Assembly: GCF_037975245.1 (NCBI RefSeq)
Contig: NC_092564.1
Coordinates: 9,769,984 to 9,833,983 of the forward strand
From: Apostichopus japonicus
Lineage: Eukaryota > Echinodermata > Holothuroidea > Aspidochirotida > Stichopodidae
Length of the DNA: 64,000 nucleotides
Direction: 5' to 3'
Shown piece after piece: positions 13,501 through 26,193 of the stretch. The position numbers and the translations under genes are program-made. The notes below the pieces were generated by a model. That model was not told where the DNA came from. It was given only the letters and a program-made list of their open reading frames with translations, and made no database searches. Each line of letters opens with the position of its first letter. Position 1 is the stretch's first letter.

Positions 13501-15891
13501 CTTTTGTTAAGAACAGGCTTTAACCCCAGCGTGACCTTGGGATTTGAACTACTTACCGATCTATCCAGCCATTTCTTTGTGCTGAACCCAGAAGTTTGAA
13601 AGAAAGATGAACAACAAAGATGTTTTTCTTTCTTGTCATTTAATGTACTCCGTGCTTTGTTCACCTTGGCAATAAAATAAGTGAACCACTGCGCCATTGT
13701 GTACAGTAATAATGACAGTTCCATTCAGTAGCAGCTCTTGTTGCATCGTTCCAGTTTGTTAATTCCGGTAAAAAACCAAAGCTCTCATTTGCTTAGTCAT
13801 GAGCCTACCTACAGTATTAGTATGGAAGTCAGACATGTGCCATATAAATAGGAAGTCACATCTCAAGAGCAGACTGATTAAGTTAAAGTTGTTTGCTACT
13901 AAGAAGGATGAAGAAATACATTGTATCATAACTTTGACTACAGTTCTTAGTCATGTATTGTTATCATAGTACTGGAACAAAAGTATTTTGAAGAATTTAG
14001 AAAAGGCTATTTTTGATCCGTAAGCTTGTTTTTATTTTAACGTGGAATATTCTTCTTTTTTTCTATTCTATTTCTCCAAATGTTAACATTGGATGATTTC
14101 TTTTGTTTCTTTATCAGGATTTTGGGCAGAATGTATTGGTTCCCTCTGAAGACCTTATACTCTATTCTACCTCGTACTGCCAAGATCTACTACACAGGCC
14201 ATTTACCATTTGGTATTGAATTTAATGTCATGTTGTGGGCACTAATGGGTATGGATCTCTATTGGTTTGCTGTAAGTATTTAACATTTTTGGAGCTTATT
14301 TACATATTTTTTTTGCAGGGAATAGCCCCTTCCTATTTTTCTCACTTTACTACACATAATTTTTTATGGAATAGCCCCCCCCCCCAACTATATGTCTCCT
14401 TTTGAATAAATTTATCTTAGCGTGTTAGTCTTTATGCCGTGGGGTGTACTTGGGGAGTCCTTAGGTTGCATATTTATTTAAATGTAATCAGCCAACCACA
14501 AAGTGAGTTCCCATAAGAAATGCTACACTCACCATGGAGTTTTCTCCACCAGAAAATAAAGCTTGGCATCATGACACATTTTGAGATAAATGCTTTCACT
14601 AATTTGCTTTGAATAAACATTGGCACCCAGTGTGTTCCATTCCCTACAGCTTCAAGTGGAATCTAAATATGGAGTATTTTGTTGCAAACTCAAACCTTCA
14701 TTGATCGCTGATGGGCAAATGCTCAACAAGGATATTAACGTACCAGCCCCAAAAAGTTTTTCCCTCCCTCTGGGACATTACAACTGTCTTTTAACTCTCA
14801 TTCGTGGTGAATTGTTCCGAAGGGGGTAGACACTTGTCCGGGGGGAATAGGAGGAGCGAGTGTCATGCCAAAAGTTTTGGTGCCATTATGGCCGATGGGA
14901 GTTTGGAGGTTTGCAGTGTGTGATAATGTGAATTATCCAGAGTGTGCGTTCAACTCTGCTTTCATCACTGTGTACCATTGGCAGATTAAAAATTGTGGAA
15001 GCCCAAGTTTTTGGTTTTAAAATGTGATGTTTTCTCTTTTTCTGCTTTCAGTTCATTGCTTACTTCTTCATCAAGATCGTAACGGGGCAAGTGTCGGAGA
15101 TGGAAGACATCCGAGAGGACGACGAGTCGTCAGATGACGAAACCTACAAGAACGGAAAAGTAGTGGAAGACAGTGTTGCTAACGGGTAAGGACATTCATT
15201 GATGAGTTGAAACCAGACTCTGGGTCCGTTTTGTAACTCTGAAGAATTTAAATCATAGCGGCAGAAGTCATTGGAAATAAACCCCTCAAAGTGGGGGTTT
15301 AATGTAATCTGCAGAAAATATGGTGTCAGTTGGTGAGGGTGCCGAATTGTAGTACAAGGATGGGAGGCCAAATATCAGGAAGGGCATAAATTTGTGGAAT
15401 GTGAAATGTTCGTCAAATGGCTCTTCTCCGGAGAGCTATTTTACCTGGGCCTGAGCAAAGTTGGTTATAAACGTCGATTGGTTGTGGGGTGAACAGAAAG
15501 TTTACAGGAATGAAGAGTTCAAGGGTCATGCAAAGTTGTTAGCAGCCAAAAAGAGTGACTCAGATCGTGATTACTCCGCTCAGATTCTCAGTGACCCTTG
15601 GTTTATGCAGCTTAGTCTGTGAAAGTTCATATGTCAATGTTCCTATCGAGCACGTGGATGATAGAAAAAAGTCGTAGCAGAATAGCTATTTCAAGAATCA
15701 TTCTCCCCTCCTCTCCCTGTCCTCAAGAAGATTTTCAAAAGTTAGCTGGTCAGTTTTTTATCAAGTTTTGCAACGGTTTTTTTTTCTCTTGCAGCGTTCA
15801 CCCTGTCGGCCACTCAAAGCCAGAAGGAGTGACAATGAATGGGGATGGTCTGAAGCAGAGGAGAGTTGCAGTGGAGCCAACCAAAGAGTGA
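7542..15891 (+). CDS. CERS1: Ceramide synthase 1 orthologue, TLC domain (5'-partial, six exons seen)
   Basis: Ceramide synthases N-acylate sphingoid bases with fatty acyl-CoA in the ER membrane. Exons seen: 7542-7701, 11081-11261, 11822-11983, 14118-14271, 15052-15185 and 15795-15891, all with AG/GT borders; joined they give 295 residues and a TGA stop. The first exon carries FPESAW and EDPPTLF, matching the region before the TLC domain in CerS1. In the TLC (Lag1) core the His pair of CIHHVVT is at residues 99-100 of the joined fragment, followed by HDFNDICLE at 126-134, the conserved His/Asp residues. RMYWFPLK and TGQVSEMEDIRE close the domain, followed by an acidic tail. There is no Hox-like segment, as expected for CerS1 rather than CerS2-6. 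About 60-85 N-terminal residues and the start codon are missing from what I can identify. Family call is strong; the CERS1 subtype rests on the DWYPG, YLHC and WRKDS context. Confidence 0.9.
7769..7957. repeat. Short direct repeat just after the first CerS exon
   Basis: A unit reading TTATATTGTGTGGTACCTT followed by TAGTTTCTT, GAAGGCAAA and TCTAGAAGGCAAA occurs at about 7776-7832 and again at about 7900-7957. Between the copies GATGACC is repeated several times. It lies within the intron that begins at 7702. No function is visible. Confidence 0.6.
7960..11080. other. Remainder of the first CerS1 intron seen
   Basis: The stretch holds a GT-rich tract near 8000-8028 followed by words like those of the 5.6-kb repeat family, a T-run/G-run at about 8511-8535, an A-run near 8753-8765, and a G-run near 9290-9300. 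No exon or RNA gene was recognised. It ends with a pyrimidine-rich acceptor and AG at 11079-11080. Confidence 0.5.
12098..13095. mobile_element. TTAA-flanked TIR element in a CerS1 intron, non-autonomous
   Basis: The left end reads TTAAAGGAATTGTCTG and the reverse complement of the right end reads TTAAAAGAATTGTCTGG, giving matching terminal inverted repeats about 1 kb apart, each bounded by TTAA. TTAA target choice is typical of piggyBac-type transposons, although the terminal bases do not match a piggyBac end I can name. There is no transposase frame inside. It lies in the intron between the exons ending at 11983 and starting at 14118. Superfamily assignment is tentative. Confidence 0.55.
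14272..15051. other. CerS1 intron without further genes
   Basis: The sequence includes a C-run near 14367-14378 and ordinary AT-rich sequence. Open frames in it have no recognisable motif. It is bounded by a GTAAGT donor at 14272 and a CTTTCAG acceptor. Confidence 0.5.
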
Positions 15892-18800
15892 AGTCTGCAA
15901 AATGTTGTCCCCTGCTGCAAAAGATCAGTTTTCTCTACTGCTCTGGATCAAATATTACTTTCTTAATTTTTCACGTCAATTTTGGGTGGGTAGGAAAATG
16001 TGCTGACTGGCCGAATGGTTAAGATGTCAGTAATGCGGTAACGTGTACCGAAAAATGTTAAGCAGTCGTTTCTTGAACGCTAATACTGACTTGTAACTGA
16101 AAGTGAATCATGGCTCTAGCTAGGTGGTTCAAAATAAAGGTTAGCAGTTGCCGAGCATGGACTAGAATGTGTGGAAAATAGTGGAAGAAATTGATCTGAT
16201 CGTAACCAACAAAGCACTCCACTCCACCCCACTCTCACTATCATTACCACTACTCCGCACCTGGTGGCCACATTCCCAAACATGTACATATTCATAATCC
16301 CCCCCCCCCGTAAATTTGTGAATCCTTTTAAGATCGCGGTGTGCTAATTGAGCAATGAGAAGTAATCATTTGTGATGTTGATTGTTATTGCAAAACTTTT
16401 TTAATTTTGTTATTTAATTTTTGTCAACCGTCTGCAAAATATTTAGGAGTCTGGTCAAGTTTGGTTGTTGGTGGTTGAGAGGGAAGCAAACGTTGGCATG
16501 ACCAGGCTGCTCCTCATAAGAAGAATTTAATCTTTTGAGAGGAGTAGTCATGCAGCATGATTTGTGGTTGAGTCCGGAAATCATTACTGTAGGACCAGGA
16601 TGGCTTTCAAAGAAATGCTGTATATAAGATTTAAATGTAGAACTGCGTACCAAATATTAAAGGTTTCTTGCTTTTCATTTTAAAGATTTTTACAGCACTT
16701 TTTGCATGGATTTTTGGTAAAATGGCAACACCATTCTAAAAGTCTAAATTCATTAGCTTTTCTTGTCAAAGTTATATATCAAAGAATTAAAGAAGAGTAA
16801 AAAAAAAGTATATTGAAAATAGCCTCTTTGCTTTTTTGCCGTAACAACTATTGATTAGAAAATGGTGTGGGAATACAACATCAGAATTGAATGAAATTAT
16901 TGATTTCACCCCAAAAACTCATTTCAGTCAAGATATCCAGCAAGAGATTGTCTCTGATCTATTGCAATCATACTTTGACCATTTTTATGATGCGTTTGCT
17001 AACTCTGTCTGAAATTGGCAACTGTTGAAAGTCGCTGCAGACAAGGGGATTGTACTCGTAATGTAAAATAGTCGTTTTTTCATTACTGGATGTTAGTCGC
17101 CTCTAGAATTGGTTTGTTGAATGTAAACGGTCAGAAAATGTATGCGGAAATGTATGAGACAGGTGTTATGCTTTATAGAACACAGGCTGTCATTAGCTGT
17201 GTGTAGTTTGCAGCTTTACCAAGAAAATCTGGTGCATTATCTTTCTTTTCAATTTGCTTCTCTTTAGCTTACACAATCATTTGAAGCATAATTTTTATCG
17301 AGTCCAAATGTAAATATAAAGGGTGGGGGGTGTGGGGGAGAGTGGCAGGGGGTGGGGGAAGAATGGGGAGGGTGGTTGTTGTGAATCACAAAGGCTTACA
17401 ATTAGGAGTTCTTTTCCTCCTTTTATCGATGTAGGCAAATAATACAAATTGCATGGCTTTAACTGTTGAATTTGTCTTTAGAAACTGATTTGATTACAAA
17501 AGTGGTTTTGTCATAGTGTCGGTGGTTTCTCTAGTTCTCGACAGGGTCTGTGTCCATTCAAAATGGGTAGACAAGTTTTGAGTCTCGTTTTTTTTATAAC
17601 TTGTTTTTTACTTAAACACTTCAAGGCAAAGTTTTTTTGTTTAGCAATCGTGAAGAATAGTTGTAATTTTCCCACTTTATGACCGATGAAGGCGATGTAT
17701 TTTTTTTCGACGCCTGAATCGATGGTATCGAGTAGGTCGGACCCGATGATGTACGCAGCAGCTGATGTAATCAAATGGCAGGGTGGATGGCCGGCCAGCT
17801 GTACATGCCACGGAACTTTCAATAGAAATTAAGAGTCAAATGAAAACCTTGCAGGCATCGGCACTAACCTAGTCAAATATGTGTAGAAAAATTTGGAAAT
17901 TGCGAAACGGAGAAAAAAAAAAAGGCCTTCTTTTTCCCTCCCCTCTCTTTTGATGAGGAATTTTTGATTTGTAAATATTGAATATCGTGTATTTGGTATC
18001 TAGTTTGATGAATGTAATTTTTTTTTTTATATTTGGTCAATATTGCATGACAAAACTTTGATGTAATAATCAGTATTGGTAAATGGAAATGTTTCTTTTT
18101 CTCTAATCTTTTTTTTTCTTTTTTTTCTTTTCTTAAAGTTCTGTGATCTTTGTTGAGTCGCTTCACATACTTCATAATTTGTTTCGTAGAATCCACTTTT
18201 GTCTTTGTCAAAAGAGTCGAAGAAACTTCATAGTCTTGTACGAAGAAGAGGTAAATAATTAGGCCAATAAAGTGTGCAGGAGAATGACTTTGGATGAATT
18301 CAGAGACAAAATATTCATTCAAGAATCGAATCATGATATGGAAAGCTTTAATACACATGTAGTTGAAAAGTAATAGATAAACCATATAGAATATATAGGT
18401 ATATTTATGGCTGTCAGTGGGTAGATGTTCATGAACTAAAATAATCACAAGCCTGTTTGGTCATTCACTTAACCTTATTTCAGTCCCTGATTTATCTGTT
18501 TGGACAATACGAATATATGATCTGTCTTATAAAGGTTCTTTTTTCAGGTGGCAATTAGCTCTCAAGGAACAAGAAGAAGAAGAAGACAAAAGGAGGGGGA
18601 AAAAAATAATGTTGACAAAAACATCCCTGAAATATGGTAGAATGACCTAGAAGATAAATTAACCAATTCAGCCCATATTGGAGGTGGGACTTTAAAAAAA
18701 ATAATACAGGAAAACTAAATGATTTTAACTTGATGACATAATGAGTGACTCAAAATTTGAAGAATGAAGTTATACTGGACATTGTATAGTCAGTCATTGG

Positions 18801-20161
18801 AATTTTAAGCATTTAACAGTGATCCAACTCGCTATCATCCTATTACCGACAATGAAAACCCATCGTGGTGATTTCATCAGTGATGGATAATGCTCCAATA
18901 GAGTGTGTTACACATTGATATACAGTAATGCCTTATTAATTACTGGTCAGCTTTGCATGAATTAATTGAGTCTTTAAGGTCCCTAGCAACTAGGAATCAG
19001 CTAGGCTGTCGTTAGGTGTCCATTCATGAAGGTCAGTAGTCTGACCTGATAGTACCTGCTTTATTCTTATTGTTTCTATTTTTAGTCTTAAGTTGTTTTA
19101 AGTGTCTCACAATGATGCATGGTGGCCTCTGTTATCGTGCTGAGGTGTTTATTGTTTTCCCTTTGTTGTGTGGCTTAATTGTACGATGTAATAGTAGTTG
19201 TAGCATACATAATACCAAACCGTCTCTGATTCTTGAGAATTTTTTTTTTTTTTTTGACGCTCATTTAAAAGATTTTATGAGCAATATCTAGGATTTTTCT
19301 CTTTTTTTTTTCTGTTTTTTATTTTTCCCCATTTATTTGACATTTCATTCGGTTTCGTCAACTCTCCTGGTTATGCATTTGTTGGTCTTTAAAACAAAGA
19401 CAAGAGTTCTGCTGTTTTGTATTGAAGCTATTTGTCTGTAATATATCTATGTGCATATATATATGTTACAGTTCCAGGCAGCAGATGGGTCAGTTTAATG
19501 TGAATTAAAACGTTTGCACATGTACCAGTTTTAGCACAAAGTGTTCCACCAACTAACAATAGTGTTAGGATAGTGAATAGAAGACTCATTTACATTGTGA
19601 AGGATAAATGTGGAATTAACATTGTTTTCTCTTTCATTCGTCGATTGCAATAAAAGTTTGGTTGGTTCATTCATAGTTTTAAGAGAATTTTTTATGTTTC
19701 AAATTGAGAATGGTTGGGGTGGGGGGGGGGGCGGGGTGGGGATGGATGAGCCTTACCTTTGTACAGATGTCGTGTAAACACATATTTAAGTTTTCGTACA
19801 TTGAACATATAATAACATGACCAGTGGGATATCCATAATGTTGCGCTTTAGCAGACACAACATGAGTAGCTTTCTTCGATTTCTTTTCTTTCGGACACAT
19901 GAATTTTAGGATGGTTATCAAGCTGCACATTAGATTGGATAAATGTTTTTAATGTTTATAAAAGCTGGAGAAAACCTGCAGTCTGTGATGTGCCTTACTT
20001 GTTTAGTACACTCTGGACTGGTTTATAAAGTCTTCTTTCGTACATAAAACCATTAGTATCCATTCCCTGATACAACTGCATTTCCTTTGGCATGGGTGGC
20101 AAGAAAATTTACATTTTAACATTTTTGACTTGTTTTTTACCTGATGCTTTTTTCAAATAAA
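15892..20161 (+). other. Probable CerS1 3' UTR and downstream sequence
   Basis: No further coding exon is seen after the stop. G-rich segments at about 17320-17380 and 19718-19745 and long T-runs near 18010, 18110 and 19240 stand out. AATAAA occurs at several places, including 19649-19654 and 20156-20161. Whether the transcript extends that far cannot be told from sequence alone. Confidence 0.35.
19649..19654 (+). terminator. Candidate polyadenylation signal downstream of CerS1
   Basis: AATAAA lies 3.76 kb after the CerS1 stop and is followed by a GT-rich stretch. Other AATAAA copies lie nearer and farther, so this is only one candidate. Confidence 0.25.
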
Positions 20162-20204
20162 TGTAATTATATGTGGATTATTTTTGAGATTTGTACTCTA
20201 CCTC

Positions 20205-20715
20205 TTCTACTGGTGTGTATGATGTAGATTAGACACATTAGTGGTGTGTACAGTTAGGTTGGTGTGTTATTAACAGTGTGTAGGCCTACTATGGACATAC
20301 ACATTGTGCGTAGGATACAGGTTAACATACCATTGGTGTGTATGGTACAAACATATCCATCAGTAATTTGCAAGATACATATACATATCACTGGTGTGTA
20401 CAGTTAGGTTGATGTGTTATCAACGGTGTGTAGGCCTACTATAGACATACACATTGTTTGTGTATAGGATACAGGTTAACATACCATTGGTGTGTATGGT
20501 ACAAACATATCCATCAGTATTTATACATATCACTGGTATGTACAGTTAGGTTGATGTGTTATCAACGGTGTGTGGACCTACTATAGACATACACATTGTT
20601 TGTGCATAGGATACAGGTTTACATACCATTGGTGTGTATGGTACAAACATATCCATCAGTAATTTGCAAGATACAGATATACATATCACTGGTGTGTACA
20701 GCATAGGTTTTGCAA
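20205..20715. repeat. Tandem repeat, about 150-bp unit, three copies plus decayed flank
   Basis: The phrase CAGTTAGGTT begins at 20251, 20401 and 20543, each time followed by GTGTGTAGGCCTACTAT or a close variant, then CATACACATTG and ACATACCATTGGTGTGTATG. Spacing is 150 and 142 bp. A fourth, truncated copy starts near 20700, and degenerate GGTGTGTA/ACATA words continue to about 21060. Confidence 0.75.
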
Positions 20716-21642
20716 ATCAAGGATGTGTATGTTACTACTATACCCATGACTAGTGCTTATGATACAAGTATAAATATAATTGGTGTGCACAGTTGAGTTT
20801 TCCATATTAATGGTGTGTACAATACAGGTTTACATATCAAGCGTGTGTATGATACTAGTATACTAATCAATAGTATTATGATAGAAGTAAACATATCATT
20901 GGTTTGTGAAGGGTGTGTATGGTACTAAAATATACATTTACTAGTCTATGATACAAATAGACATATCAGTGGTGTGTATCATACAAATATACACCTCCCT
21001 AGTGTGCACAATACATGTTTGGCACTTCTATACACTTATATAGTTTATATAATACAAACAAATACACTGTTTTGTTACAGTTGTTTTAGATCTATGCATT
21101 TGCATTATTTGCAAAAGTTCACTGAATGAATTTTGTTCTCAGCTTTTAATGGTTTATTTTTTTTAACAAGTACCGGATGCTATAATCTTGCATTATCTTG
21201 GATAAGAAACAACATACAAATTCAACATATTCATATGAAGTAGCTTCATTCTCTGTCTCTCTCTCTCTCACTTTTGTTAGGTCGGTAACAAAGAATTCTC
21301 CCTTTCCCCTTTCATGGACAATATTTTCTTTGATAACATGGGTATTATGCAGGATAACAAATATGAAATAACTTCATTAGTAGGTGCTTGTCCTGTTTAT
21401 GAAAGGACTTTATTGTCTTCACATCTAAGGGATTTGGTGACAGAGGGATGTAAATAGTCACAGAATTATCAATGTCTTAATGTAGAATGAGAACAGTCGA
21501 GAACATTGTACTGACGTCTTGCTCTTCGAACTGTGATAGTGAACTGGAATTTATCATATGAATTACATATGAACTAGAGAAGCAGTACCAGTATCACTGC
21601 TTTAACCAGTTTTTACTTTTATTAATGGGTCGTACATGAAAA

Positions 21643-21750
21643 GATCAGAACTCAGATCAGAGTAAGATCCATTCAGATCAGATCTCAGGTCAGATCTCAG
21701 ATCAGAGTAAGATCCATTCAGATCAGATCTCAGATCAGAGTATAAAGATC
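21643..21750. repeat. Short GATCAGATCT-type tandem repeat
   Basis: The words CAGATCAGAGTAAGATCC and ATTCAGATCAGATCTCAG alternate three times. The array keeps an accidental open frame (DLRSDLNGSYS repeats) on the minus strand with no sign of being a gene. Confidence 0.7.
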
Positions 21751-21832
21751 CGTTCATGGTGTGTGGGTTAAAGGCAACCGAGTTGAACAATGTCTATTAT
21801 CTAGTAGCATAAAGTGGTCTTTTGTTTAACAA

Positions 21833-21960
21833 TAATAATAATAATACAGTGGATTTCTAAAGCGCCAAATCAGAAACATGAAGTAGCTGCTGTAGGCACT
21901 TAACAGAACCAGTTAATCGCAATTAATTGAACAAGTAAAGAAATGAGAATTGTTTCAGAT
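21833..21960. repeat. Dispersed repeat, (AAT)n followed by an AGCGCC tail
   Basis: AATAATAATAATAATAC is followed by GTGGATTTCTAAAGCGCC. The same layout, (AAT)n then an AT-rich word and AGCGC or GTGCTTA, is seen at 32.35 and 47.99 kb. This is typical of an old dispersed animal repeat. Confidence 0.5.
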
Positions 21961-21999
21961 AGTACCAGAAAGATCACTTGTCTGAGGCCCTTGATGTAG

Positions 22000-24900
22000 T
22001 GCAGATGATGGATCAGAACATGTGATATCAAGGGCGGGTAATCAATACCCTATGGCCCTTGTTCACATTTGAGAATGCAAGGTGGACCCTCGGTTTGCCT
22101 CTGCAAGGTCTTGAGGCTGACCATGGACTGCACCCAATTTTGAGGACAGATTGTGGATCGACGCTGATCGAGAGATCATTGATCACACTGTTAGGATGAT
22201 TGTGTAGAAGTCAATCAGCTAGTGGTAGTGCTACAGGCAGCTGGTATTTCTTCTCTCCCTGTTGTGAATTGCGTACTGTTAGTAAAAGTACCATGTGGTG
22301 GTTCTTTCCATTATTGCTCATTGTATCTCATTTATCAGCCTGGAATGAAAATATTAGTTCAAAAAGATAACTTTATAGCAAAGTATCGATGTGAAGTGAT
22401 TTCAGTAGTATCATTTTATGGATAATAAAGTGACGGTACTTTATATGGGTTAAGCTTGTGCAATTGTGGGAAACGAGAAAGATTTTTTTTTTCCTTTTTT
22501 TTTGTATTCCTGAATGAATGATAAACCGACATTTTTATTGCTTAATCAAAAAAATGAATTGATGTGAAATGAGAATTTTGTCGACTATAGACACACACAA
22601 GCAGAATTGTTGCCTAATGAGCCGATTCTGATTAGCTCAAGACAAAGAATAATAATAGGACGGGAAGAAATTGCTGCAAAGATTTAATGTCATGTTTCCA
22701 TGGCAACTCTTAAAGTTGTATTTTTTTTCCCGGTCTTCATTGATAATAACTATTTTGTTATGTTCATGTTCATTCGAATTGAATTTTCAATGATGAATAT
22801 AACAAACTATCACTATGAAACATTCTGTGATTCTCTTAAGCTATGATTCATGGTAAATTAAGGTCTGCTGCTGGTGTTTGTGTGTGTGTCTTTTTGTTAA
22901 ATTTGGTGTTATCTGTCTTTGCCAGCATGAGGACTAAGTAATTTATATATCCATATATATATATAAATATGAACACTGTTGCAAGCCAATTGGTTTACGG
23001 TTTTCAAATGAATGAGTGTAATAAAGTTAGCCCGGTTGTATAATCAATGCCATATGTTTTCCTTTGTCTTTCTTCCTTTGTTCTTCTGCCTTTATTCATC
23101 TTTTGTCTTTTAAGGGAGAATCAAACCGGAACCGTTATCGTTGGCCTATTTGTCATCGATAACAATAAATGTGGTGAACAAGAACTCTACCAAATATCTT
23201 TGATAAATTTAATAATGAGGTGTTATATACTGGCGGCGACACACATCCCAGGGATATCTGAAAGTCTCTAGGATAACTATGACAACAATTGTCAGTCAGT
23301 TTTGCATGAAAGGGTGTGAAGACTCGCGCAAAAAGAAACGTCTAATGCCGGTAATCTGATCTAGTTTCGAATGAGGTGTAACAGAAGTGTCAGACACCAC
23401 CATCAATCCCAGAAAATACACACAGCTTGCTACCGTCGGTAATTAGACATATAGTGTACAGTCAGTACATACAGCTGCGGTCAATACCCACAGCACAGTG
23501 TACAAACGATACAACAATGGACATGTCAGGTCCAGCTAAAGATAACAAGGTATCATGTTTCATTACTGTCTGCATTTTGTAGCGACACAAACAAAACGTC
23601 ACTTGCAAGCAACGGAAAGTTAACTTTTTCAGATGGCCGCACGCGGTTTGGGGCGAGTCTTCAATGCCTTTAACCACCATGCAGCAGTCACCTTGTATGT
23701 GTCATTGTTCTAAACACTATATCTTTGTATACTATACTAAACGAGGAGAAAATAAAGACAGTAAGCCTTCAGGTATGAAATTTTACTGATAATATAAAAG
23801 ATATAAATATAAAAGAAAATTGTTCAATTGCCCAGTTGGAATGAAGTGAACAATTGAACATTTTGCAGAATAATGTTGAATTGACGAGATATACGATAAG
23901 TTGTCAATTAAACATTTTGCAGAAAATTGTTTCATTACTCAGTTAAAGCAACTGAGCAATCCAACATTTTCTAATTTTTGATAAGATATTATCTTGTTAT
24001 CTAAACATTTTACTGAAAAAATGTCAACTTATTGGGCAAAGTTTTTCTTTATGTTGATGGCACTTTAAAGCTTCCGTAGTATCATGACAATGTAGTTTTG
24101 TTGCTATGTGAGCCTGAAGTTTTCGTCACTTGTAAACAAACCTCTTTACTCAGTAGCAAACAATTTTCGTACGCTGCTCCTGCATGGGAGGCCTGATGTC
24201 ATGGGGTCTAAAATTGCCTCAATTTAGCCAAATGTTTGCACAACGTGTAGGCTACTTACTTCCATTTATGCTCCTCAACATGCATGCTACAAAAAAACGT
24301 ATACAAGATCATTATTGATAAAATATTTTAAAAAGATGATCTCCAGCGATAACACTCGGCGGATTGGTTTAGACTTTGATAGGAGTATGCAGCTCTATAG
24401 CTTTATTGTACTGCTTCTTACAATAGTTCGGATATAGGGTTTGGACGTAGTACTTGGATATCAAAGTTAATATTAGGGTTAATACTTATGAATTTGTTCC
24501 TCGGTTGACAACGTAGTAACTTGTTCAGTGGCACTTTGTTAATTCAGAATTTATGTAAAGAGGACACTGAAAAGGGGATAAAAAGAGAACGTTCTCTTTT
24601 TGATGTACATCACCATTGTTTAGATAATTTGATCTTTTTTCATCAATATTCAAATATAATAAATTATTTTCTGCACAAAACGATTCACAGGATGTTATAC
24701 TAGATAACCCAAAGATTCATAGGAAGTATCATATATAATATAAAAATATTATCTTTTTTTAATTGAAAATAAATTGGGGAAATGGAGCAGAATTCCTGGT
24801 GGTGGACTTTGAGGGTCAATGATTTCATTACAGGTTTTCAGTTGCCGGAGACTCCTATGAAAATAAGGGACTTGCTCAAATTAGTATGTGGGGTTCTAAA

Positions 24901-26193
24901 AGTAAAATATTGATGTATTCATTTTGCAGAACTGAATTTCTCTGCTGACCTTGCTTCAAGGCCTCAGCGCCGCCAGTTTGGATCACTAAACCGATAGCAA
25001 TTTATATCCCAGCCTGCCCCTGTCCAGATACATATGTAGTAGGCCTATTTGAAGCAATTTAAACACTGAGTGATCCGCCCCATCCCCCCCTCCCCTATTA
25101 ATATTAAAATTGTAAGCGTCTACTGGTTTTTTCTTCAAGATTATTTATGATAAAGAACAAACAGAAATGTATTGACAATCGATCGTTCAATAGTAACATT
25201 ATAGCTTTGCACATGGCAATTATTATATGTAAATGTTATGCTCAACCCAAATCAGGCTATTACCTTAACTTCAGACAAGTATGCGTGAAGATATAAAGAC
25301 AATCTTCGAATTCATGTTGGAGAAAGTTTCAGGATGGATTATTATTTGGTCTTGGTATAGTATGATTTCCATCAGTTTTACATCAGTGCAAATCCCGCAT
25401 AGAGCTGTTGACTAACTGCAATCAATGCAAGATTTATTCCCATAATTGACTTGTGGAATACGTTTTAAGGGCATACAACGTGTTAGTGTGTTTTCCGCTG
25501 GATTATATATTACCATATACCAGCCGATATCTTTTTGGGCGTATCGCCTATACAGATTAGTTTTAAATAGCTTATTCCTTTTTGCAATTACCTGATTTGC
25601 CAGAAAGAACAAGCACAAGATGGAGAACAACGATCAGTTTAAAAGACTGGAATGTAAAACACCAAGCAGATTAGGTAAGCTGTCGGTTATTCAGACTATA
25701 AGACACGCCTTTATAGACTGATGTAGAACACTTGCATCGATATATTAACCATAGGCCTATATACAGCCATGTTTCATGCTGTTGTACAACTGGGTGATTG
25801 TGTAATGCATTACGCTTGGTATGACAATTTAATATTTAATTTTCATATACAGACTTCTGGGAAGTCAATCGTACAGGGTACATGCATAGCGGGCAGCCTA
25901 AGTGTCCGCCTCAAACAACCGTCCAAATCTTCAACAGCTTGTATCAGCCTTTCACTTCTTTCTAATGAAAAATAATGCTGAGCAGTTCCGTTACAGAGAT
26001 GAGTTTTTGCGAGATGGATTCCTAAGAAACTAGGATATATATATATATATATACCTTCTGCTCTATTTTCAATGTAGTTGAGAAGTTGCAACTTCGTTGA
26101 CGGGAGGTGCGATCAGCAGTGATAATGAGAATTATGGCTGAGAAAGTCAAGTAATCAAATCGTTAGGGCTCCCTGGTCGTCGTCGGATGGGGA
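22000..26193. other. Intergenic stretch between CerS1 and the hAT-like cluster
   Basis: No gene was recognised on either strand. A repeat at about 23310-23400 and 23640-23690 matches, in the opposite orientation, a segment at about 5105-5215. A minus-strand frame at 25843-26091 was examined but has no recognisable domain and runs through a (TA)n tract. Confidence 0.5.

Noticed and set aside
25843-26091. Minus-strand 82-codon frame with non-repetitive wording
   Set aside because: It crosses a (TA)n tract, has no recognisable domain and no flanking splice or start context that would support an exon.
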